Source: Spirochaetaceae bacterium (GTDB lineage Bacteria; Spirochaetota; Spirochaetia; SZUA-6; Bin103). Taken from it: a stretch of DNA of 10,433 nt. The translations under genes were made by a program, and so were the position numbers. The stretch lies in contig JAPPKD010000227.1 of NCBI GenBank assembly GCA_028820215.1, positions 10,944 to 21,376 on the forward strand, read 5' to 3'. Shown here in pieces: positions 6,320-10,433 of the stretch (position 1 is the stretch's first letter; every line of letters begins with the position of its first letter). The notes beneath the pieces were generated by a model. It worked only from the letters and a program-made list of their open reading frames with translations, was not told where the DNA came from and made no database searches.

Positions 6320-6712
6320 GTGATGAAGCCGATGTCCGTTCTGCGCGCCGCGCTGATCGTGCTCGGGGGCGCGCTGGTCCTGACCGGCTGCTTCCCGCGC
6401 TTTCCCAACCCCCAGACCGCTGCCCAGCAGCTACCGTCGGCGCTGGATGCCTCGTACTCTCCGGACGGATCCAAGATCCTGTATTCCGCCGATCACGACG
6501 GCGACCTGGAGATCTACGTGGTCAACGCCGACGGCACCGGCAAGCGCGCGCTGACCGACAACGACAACCGCGACTTCTTCCCGAGCTGGTCGCCTGACGG
6601 CTCCACGATCGTGTTCAGCTCGGACCGGGACGGCGGCGGGATGGAGCTCTACGTGATGGACGCCGACGGCGGCAACCAGCGGCGCCTCGTCATCGAAGAC
6701 GCCAGTCCCTGA
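6320..6712 (+). CDS. Small lipoprotein with two PD40 (TolB-type) propeller repeats
   Basis: This 130-residue protein is the only credible plus-strand gene. A hydrophobic signal peptide (residues ~8-21) ends in the lipobox LTGC with Cys24, so it should be lipid-anchored at the cell surface or in the periplasm. The mature part carries two PD40/WD40-like blades: SYSPDGSKILYSADHDGDLE (45-64) followed by IYVVNADGTG, and WSPDGSTIVFSSDRDG (88-103) followed by LYVMDADGG. TolB-type propellers have about six blades, so this is much shorter than usual. It ends cleanly with TGA and no continuation in another frame is evident, so it looks like a genuine small protein, possibly one that oligomerises. Its role is unknown. 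The start may be GTG (6320) or the adjacent ATG (6323). It is divergent from the antiporter and convergent with the DoxX gene, 12 bases away. Confidence 0.85.
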   Translation: MMKPMSVLRAALIVLGGALVLTGCFPRFPNPQTAAQQLPSALDASYSPDGSKILYSADHDGDLEIYVVNADGTGKRALTDNDNRDFFPSWSPDGSTIVFSSDRDGGGMELYVMDADGGNQRRLVIEDASP

Positions 6713-6716
6713 GCGT

Positions 6717-6738
6717 GCCGCGCCCTATCCGCCGCGGC
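6717..6738. terminator. Weak hairpin at the lipoprotein/DoxX convergence
   Basis: GCCGCG (6717-6722) and CGCGGC (6733-6738) form a perfect 6-bp stem with a 10-base loop. It starts just after the lipoprotein stop and overlaps the DoxX stop codon. No T run follows on either strand, so intrinsic termination is doubtful. In GC-rich DNA such a stem can arise by chance. Confidence 0.25.
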
Positions 6739-7156
6739 TCTTGCCCCTGCCCCAGCCGTCGGCCGACATGCGGTCCGGGCCGTTCATGGCCACCACCAGC
6801 GTGGCGATCATCACCCCGAAATCCCGGATCGCGATCGCCGGCAACCCCAGCGTGTAGAGGGTGACGACGATCACGGCAAGCTGCACGGCCAGCAGCAGCG
6901 CCGCCGCCCGCGTGAACAGGCCGACGATCAACGCGCTGCCGAGCGCCACCTCGACAGCGCCGTGGATGACCGTGAACAGGCGGTCGAAGTCGATGATGCC
7001 GAGCTGCTCGCCGATCGCGTAGACGAACTCGGGCAGGTAGGCCGCGCCGAAGTCCGGGTCGCGGAGCTGGGTGACGCCGAACCACAGGAACACCACGCCG
7101 GTACCGAGCCGTAACAACACCATGCCGGCGTTGTGCACTCTGCCCCCGCGTGGCAT
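6725..7156 (-). CDS. DoxX-family membrane protein
   Basis: This 143-residue integral membrane protein has four predicted helices at about 12-29, 61-80, 84-103 and 112-125, which is the DoxX/SURF4-like layout. Family-like features are the first helix LLRLGTGVVFLWFGVTQL (14-31), the His65 region before helix 2 (VIHGAVEVALGSALIVGLF), and the final RDFGVMIATLVVAM (111-124). DoxX-type proteins are small quinone- or redox-linked membrane subunits in a few studied systems. Most, like this one, have no assigned reaction, and no partner oxidoreductase is adjacent. The ATG at 7156 lies six bases after a good -10 box, so the mRNA is probably leaderless. It ends convergently with the lipoprotein gene. 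Confidence 0.85.
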   Translation of the reverse strand: MPRGGRVHNAGMVLLRLGTGVVFLWFGVTQLRDPDFGAAYLPEFVYAIGEQLGIIDFDRLFTVIHGAVEVALGSALIVGLFTRAAALLLAVQLAVIVVTLYTLGLPAIAIRDFGVMIATLVVAMNGPDRMSADGWGRGKSRGG

Positions 7157-7162
7157 CCGGCA

Positions 7163-7191
7163 AGGCTAGGCGCGGGTTCGCCCCGCGTCAA
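7163..7191 (-). promoter_or_regulatory. Promoter of the DoxX gene, probably leaderless
   Basis: On the minus strand, TTGACG (7191-7186), a 17-base spacer, and TAGCCT (7168-7163) lie just before the ATG. Only six bases (TGCCGG) separate the -10 box from the start codon. The -35 and spacing equal those of the antiporter promoter. The spacer holds an inverted repeat, CGCGGG/CCCGCG (7171-7187), which could be an operator or a small hairpin. Confidence 0.6.
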
Positions 7192-7219
7192 GGACATGGG
7201 CGGCGGCCTCCCATGTCCT
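7191..7219. repeat. Perfect 10-bp inverted repeat, operator or terminator
   Basis: AGGACATGGG (7191-7200) and CCCATGTCCT (7210-7219) are perfect reverse complements with a 9-base loop. The repeat lies 9 bases past the DUF3604 stop and abuts the -35 box of the DoxX promoter. It could be the terminator hairpin of the upstream unit, although only TT follows on the minus strand. It could equally be a binding site for a dimeric regulator of the DoxX gene. A second smaller inverted repeat (7171-7187) follows it. Confidence 0.6.
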
Positions 7220-7228
7220 CCAGAATTA

Positions 7229-9067
7229 TCAATCTTCGATTAGATCGACCCAGAACGGTGACGTCCACAGACATTCGCCGTCGCGCTGGCGCGCCCGGAC
7301 GTAGTAGTAGACGTCCTGCAGCGGCCGGCCGGGGCGTTCGTCGACCCACTCCGCGTCGAGGTCCTCGCTGCCGGCGGCCACCGGCAGATCCGCCAGCACG
7401 TGGCCGCAGTGGACGACCTGCACGCACGCAAGCGGGGCCGTGCCGCGGATCATCACGCGCAGGCGGCGCTCGTCGCCCGGCTCCAACCGCAGCTCTGAGC
7501 CCATGGCGGCGCCGTTCAGCGTGACGTCGGCGACGATTCGGGCGCCTGTGGTGGCATAGCAGCGCCGGGCGTACAGGGCGCGGAACAGTTCGTCCCAGGC
7601 CAGCACCGGTGCCTGTATCGCGGTGAGCCCGCAGTAGCCGTCGCCCATGCGTGTCGGCCAGCCGCTGTGGTTGTCGGTTCCGCCGACGAAACCGAGCCGG
7701 TAGCCGCGCGCCAGCGCGGTGCGCACGCTGCCGCCCAGCCCGCCGTCCCAGATGCGCCACCGCTCATCGGTCTCCTCGGCTTCGAAGCAGCCCCGCTGCT
7801 GCACCATCTCCACCAGGCGCACCACGTCGCGATCGGCCGGCAACGGCCAGTGCATGGCGCACCAGGCAGGGCGTCCATCCTCACGCACGCCCTCGCGGAC
7901 GTACGAGTCCATGTTGCTGTGGTGCGGCACCACCAGGGCGCGCCCCGGCGGACACAGCCGCAGCAACGACGCCAGGTCGTAACGGTCGTTTTTCCGTTCC
8001 CATGCGGGAGCCAGCTCGGCGGCGAAGCGTGCGGTGATCTCCTCAAGGAGGTCCCAGCTCTCCGCGTAGAGGTTGGCGTGCCCGTAGCGCCGGCTCAGCT
8101 CGGCCGCGGGCGCCGCGCAGAACCGTCCCGGCTCCTCGAACGGCCGGCAGAGGGCCGCCTGCTCGGCCACCGTGCGGGTCACGGTCCCCTCCACGCCGCT
8201 GCTCCGATAGGTCCCGGCCGGGCTCAGGTGATCCGACGGTCCGGCGAAGTCGAGCGCCAGCTCGTCCCGCGCGCTGCGCAGCGCATCGACGGTCGGGCGC
8301 TGACCGTCGCCCGAGAACTCCGTGTGCCAGTGGAATTCGCCGAAGAAGATCGGCGTGCCGTCCAGGGCACGCGGCAGGGCGTTGCTGACCGCGGTGAGGC
8401 CGGCGCCTTCCCGCACCGCGACGCGGCCCGCACTGCCATGCGCGGTTGCCCTTCCGGCCGCCGCCTGTGTCGCGGCCGGGTTGCCGGCCCGGTCGAAGCG
8501 CCGCACCAGCAGGCGGCCGTCGTGGCGCAGCCAGGCGGCGAGGCGTGCAGGCTCTCCCGCGACGAAACGCACCTCGAACGGCGCCGCCACCGGTTCTCCC
8601 TGCTCCGCGTCGACGTCGGCGACCGCCAGCGCGTGCAGCCTCCACGTCAGCCCGCTGTAGCGGTCGCGTGACTGCTGCGGCGACGGCCGGCCGGTTTCCC
8701 GTTCGCCGCGCATCTTCCGTTCCTGGTACTCCGCCTCCACCTCCAGCGTCGCACCCGCGGGCAGATCCTCGCGCAGGCGCACGACCGCCATCGTCATCGT
8801 GGCGATGTACCAACTCCAGCGGTGCTCCATCTCCCCCCACTCGTAGCGATGGGCGAACGGCAACGGCTCGCCGCAGTCGGCACGCGCCGCGGTGATGCGA
8901 ACGCTCACCATCGGCATGACGCCGCTCGCGCAAATCCGCACCAGCGTCCCCGCCGCCAGCGGGGTCCGTATCCGAAATCGACAGCGCGGAAAGAGAGGAT
9001 CCGTCGCCGCCACCTCCACAACCGGATGCTCGCGTGGAGGTGCTCCCCTGCCGCCTGCTCCAGTCAT
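7229..9067 (-). CDS. DUF3604 / PHP-like metallohydrolase
   Basis: This 612-residue protein belongs by motif to the DUF3604 group, which resembles PHP-domain metal-dependent phosphoesterases. Residues ~1-230 form a poorly conserved region. The metal-site motifs then follow: GEFHWHTEFSGDG (243-255, His246 and His248), AGPSDH (275-280, Asp279 and His280), PHHSN (381-385), and GGTDNHSG (462-469, Asp465 and His467). The group's typical RRCYATTGARI (501-511) precedes a beta-rich C-terminal part. The substrate is unknown. Members are often found beside uptake and degradation genes, but no such gene is here. No signal peptide is seen, so it is probably cytoplasmic. The ATG at 9067 is preferred over the GTG at 9073 because GAGG (9076-9073) sits five bases before it. 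It follows the mevalonate kinase by 51 bases and may share its transcript. Confidence 0.88.
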   Translation of the reverse strand: MTGAGGRGAPPREHPVVEVAATDPLFPRCRFRIRTPLAAGTLVRICASGVMPMVSVRITAARADCGEPLPFAHRYEWGEMEHRWSWYIATMTMAVVRLREDLPAGATLEVEAEYQERKMRGERETGRPSPQQSRDRYSGLTWRLHALAVADVDAEQGEPVAAPFEVRFVAGEPARLAAWLRHDGRLLVRRFDRAGNPAATQAAAGRATAHGSAGRVAVREGAGLTAVSNALPRALDGTPIFFGEFHWHTEFSGDGQRPTVDALRSARDELALDFAGPSDHLSPAGTYRSSGVEGTVTRTVAEQAALCRPFEEPGRFCAAPAAELSRRYGHANLYAESWDLLEEITARFAAELAPAWERKNDRYDLASLLRLCPPGRALVVPHHSNMDSYVREGVREDGRPAWCAMHWPLPADRDVVRLVEMVQQRGCFEAEETDERWRIWDGGLGGSVRTALARGYRLGFVGGTDNHSGWPTRMGDGYCGLTAIQAPVLAWDELFRALYARRCYATTGARIVADVTLNGAAMGSELRLEPGDERRLRVMIRGTAPLACVQVVHCGHVLADLPVAAGSEDLDAEWVDERPGRPLQDVYYYVRARQRDGECLWTSPFWVDLIED

Positions 9068-9094
9068 CTTCACCTCACCCGGTTCATGGATCGT

Positions 9095-9116
9095 GGGCGC
9101 CGCGGCCTCCGCGCCC
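9095..9116. other. Hairpin in the gap after the mevalonate kinase gene
   Basis: GGGCGC (9095-9100) and GCGCCC (9111-9116) pair perfectly around a 10-base loop, starting three bases past the mevalonate kinase stop on the minus strand. No T run follows. It might dampen or stabilise the transcript between the kinase and the DUF3604 gene, or it might be a chance GC stem. Confidence 0.3.
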
Positions 9117-9118
9117 GT

Positions 9119-10093
9119 TCATGGCCCGACAATCCGGACGCGGCGCGTGACCGGCGCGGGCCACTCGCGGCCGGCCAGCATCGCGGCGCCGCCGCGTTCC
9201 AGCGCCAGCAACGCCACGGCGGAGCCGGCGCCGGCGGGAAGGCGTGCGGCCACCGCATCCATCACCGCCATGCCGGTTGCGCGGTCCGGAACGAACGCCA
9301 CGAAGGCACCGCCTCCCCCGCCGCCGGAGATCTTGCCGCCGGTGGCACCGGCCGCTCGCGCGGCCGCCAGCAGCTCGGCGACCACGGGCGAGCCCACGCC
9401 GATGCCGTTCAGCAGCGCGCCGGCCTCATCGGCCAGCGCGCCCAGGCGGACCGCCCGATCGGCGTCAGGGGCGCCGAGCAGCCGGCACGCGGGCTCGACG
9501 ATGGCTCCGAGACGGTCGATCGCCGCTCGGACCTCGGTGTCGCCGGCCTGCATTCGTTCCCGGACGGCCGCCACGTGGGCGGCGGTGTCGCCGCGGCGCG
9601 GCACGAATCCCGCGACCAGGTGGAGCCGCTGCACGGCGATCGACTGCGCGGCCGGCACGCTGCCCGGCCCCGCCGGCGTGAACCGCTGTACGCCGCCGAG
9701 CAGCGCCAGCCCCGTGTCGATGCCGGACGGTGAGCCGTGGAAGGCGTGCTCGGCGCGGTGCGCTCTGTCCCACAGCTCGCGCTCGCCCGGCGCAGCCGCC
9801 GCACCGCCCACGGCGCGGGCCAGCGCCACGCAGAGTGCCGCCGAGGAACCCAGGCCCACGCCGAAGGGAATCTCCGAACGCACCTCCAGCGCGCCGGCCG
9901 GCGGCGCGCCGATCCCGATCCGGCCGCAGGCATCGCGAAGCCGCTCGGCCGCGGCACCCGTTTCGTCCCTTTCGCGCGCCGGCACGAAACGAAGCCGCAG
10001 GGACCACGGCACGCCCAGACCGACCGCCGGACGGCCGTTCACCGCGGCGTGCTCGCCGAACAGCAGCAGCTTGCCGGCCGCCTGGCCGGTCAC
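9119..10093 (-). CDS. mvk: Mevalonate kinase (GHMP family)
   Basis: This 324-residue GHMP kinase phosphorylates mevalonate with ATP, an early step of isoprenoid synthesis by the mevalonate route. Motif 1 is GKLLLFGEHAAVNGRPAV (7-24), typical of mevalonate kinases. Motif 2, the phosphate loop, is PFGVGLGSSAA (76-86). The catalytic aspartate is Asp126 in HGSPSGID. Motif 3 is GGKISGGGGGGAF (252-264), where glycine replaces the usual alanine of GAGGGG. The GTG start at 10093 overlaps the upstream kinase stop as GTGA, a classic coupled junction, and puts motif 1 at the normal distance from the N-terminus. The open frame runs on to 10363, but that extra sequence is Arg-rich and lies over the upstream gene. 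Galactokinase-like relatives are less likely given the upstream neighbour and the motif wording. Confidence 0.92.
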   Translation of the reverse strand: MTGQAAGKLLLFGEHAAVNGRPAVGLGVPWSLRLRFVPARERDETGAAAERLRDACGRIGIGAPPAGALEVRSEIPFGVGLGSSAALCVALARAVGGAAAAPGERELWDRAHRAEHAFHGSPSGIDTGLALLGGVQRFTPAGPGSVPAAQSIAVQRLHLVAGFVPRRGDTAAHVAAVRERMQAGDTEVRAAIDRLGAIVEPACRLLGAPDADRAVRLGALADEAGALLNGIGVGSPVVAELLAAARAAGATGGKISGGGGGGAFVAFVPDRATGMAVMDAVAARLPAGAGSAVALLALERGGAAMLAGREWPAPVTRRVRIVGP

Positions 10094-10433
10094 GCGCCGA
10101 TCCCGCCGTCCCCGGCACCGGCGTCCCCGACGCCCACCGCACTGACGGTAAGCGGCCGAACCCAGGGCCGGTCCGGCACGGCGCATCCCGGCGCCGCGAC
10201 GCAGATCGCCAGCTCGCCGCCAGCACCGGCAGGCTTGCCGGCATGGCCGGCGGCGGCCACATGGTCCAGCCGCCCGCGGAGCTCGTCCGGCTCCACCGGG
10301 ACGCCGATGTGCTCCCCCAGCCACTGCGTCACCCGGCGGCCGGCGCGCAGCGCCTCGGCCCACCCCCCGGTACGCAGCGCGTGGCGGACGATGGCATCGG
10401 AGACCCGGCGATGGCGCCGGCAGTCGACGGGCT
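10090..10433 (-). CDS. Probable phosphomevalonate kinase, C-terminal part
   Basis: The gene is cut by the window edge, and only the last 113 codons are visible. The clearest mark is GKPAGAGGE at visible residues 65-73, close to the GHMP motif 3 of bacterial phosphomevalonate kinases (K-S-G-A-G-G-G-D). Here an alanine and a glutamate are substituted. The end (RPWVRPLTVSAVGVG) also resembles the family's final strand. This enzyme would convert 5-phosphomevalonate to the diphosphate, the step after the mevalonate kinase encoded just downstream with a 4-base overlap. In Borrelia these two genes are likewise adjacent in a mevalonate cluster. Another GHMP member such as a mevalonate-derived decarboxylase is possible. 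The C-terminal tail is Gly/Ala-rich and looks poorly constrained. Confidence 0.65.
   Translation of the reverse strand, partial: PVDCRRHRRVSDAIVRHALRTGGWAEALRAGRRVTQWLGEHIGVPVEPDELRGRLDHVAAAGHAGKPAGAGGELAICVAAPGCAVPDRPWVRPLTVSAVGVGDAGAGDGGIGA

Noticed and set aside
8892..10145. Plus-strand open frame of 417 codons opposite the mevalonate kinase
   Set aside because: It is Ser/Ala/Arg/Pro-rich and lies opposite a gene with all GHMP motifs.
10094..10363. 90-codon N-terminal extension of the mevalonate kinase frame
   Set aside because: It is Arg-rich and overlaps the upstream kinase, and the GTG in the GTGA overlap gives a normal N-terminus.

Overview
The window is a gene-dense, very GC-rich bacterial segment (roughly 70% GC by eye). 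Eleven genes account for nearly all of it, and no gene-free stretch exceeds about 90 bases. No rRNA, tRNA, CRISPR array or insertion sequence was seen. The mevalonate-pathway kinase pair, the PTS-IIA protein beside a cation/proton antiporter, and the DUF3604 protein would fit a GC-rich, uncultured Spirochaetota-like or similar environmental bacterium. That is a weak inference, because no marker gene is present. The first ~60 bases hold a 23-base G run and look like a contig end or sequencing artefact.

Region A (positions 86-6229, minus strand) is one tightly packed six-gene unit. In transcription order it holds a CPA2-type cation/proton antiporter, a PTS EIIA domain fused to a PII-like domain, a 2-oxoacid dehydrogenase E2 acyltransferase, a CysM-type cysteine synthase, a JAMM/MPN+ metalloprotease (Mec-like), and a three-part protein. 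That last protein joins a CysO-like sulfur carrier, a MoeB/MoeZ E1 enzyme and a rhodanese in one chain. Gaps are 29, -1, 10, -32 and 3 bases. The last three genes form a self-contained carrier-dependent cysteine synthesis cassette. The rhodanese and E1 would load sulfur on the carrier as a thiocarboxylate, CysM would transfer it to an activated serine, and the JAMM protease would release cysteine. The carrier's Gly-Gly tail is buried inside the fusion, so the JAMM protease probably also has to cut the carrier free.

Region B (6230-7228) has a divergent intergenic region, a short plus-strand lipoprotein with two PD40 propeller-type repeats, and a minus-strand DoxX-family membrane protein converging on it. 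The antiporter and DoxX genes share a striking promoter layout, TTGACG-17 bases-TANNCT. The -10 box ends only 6-7 bases before the start codon, which predicts leaderless mRNAs. A perfect 10-bp inverted repeat lies just upstream of the DoxX promoter.

Region C (7229-10433, minus strand) holds the C-terminal part of a probable phosphomevalonate kinase (cut by the window edge), a mevalonate kinase starting in a GTGA overlap with it, and a DUF3604/PHP-like metallohydrolase 51 bases downstream.
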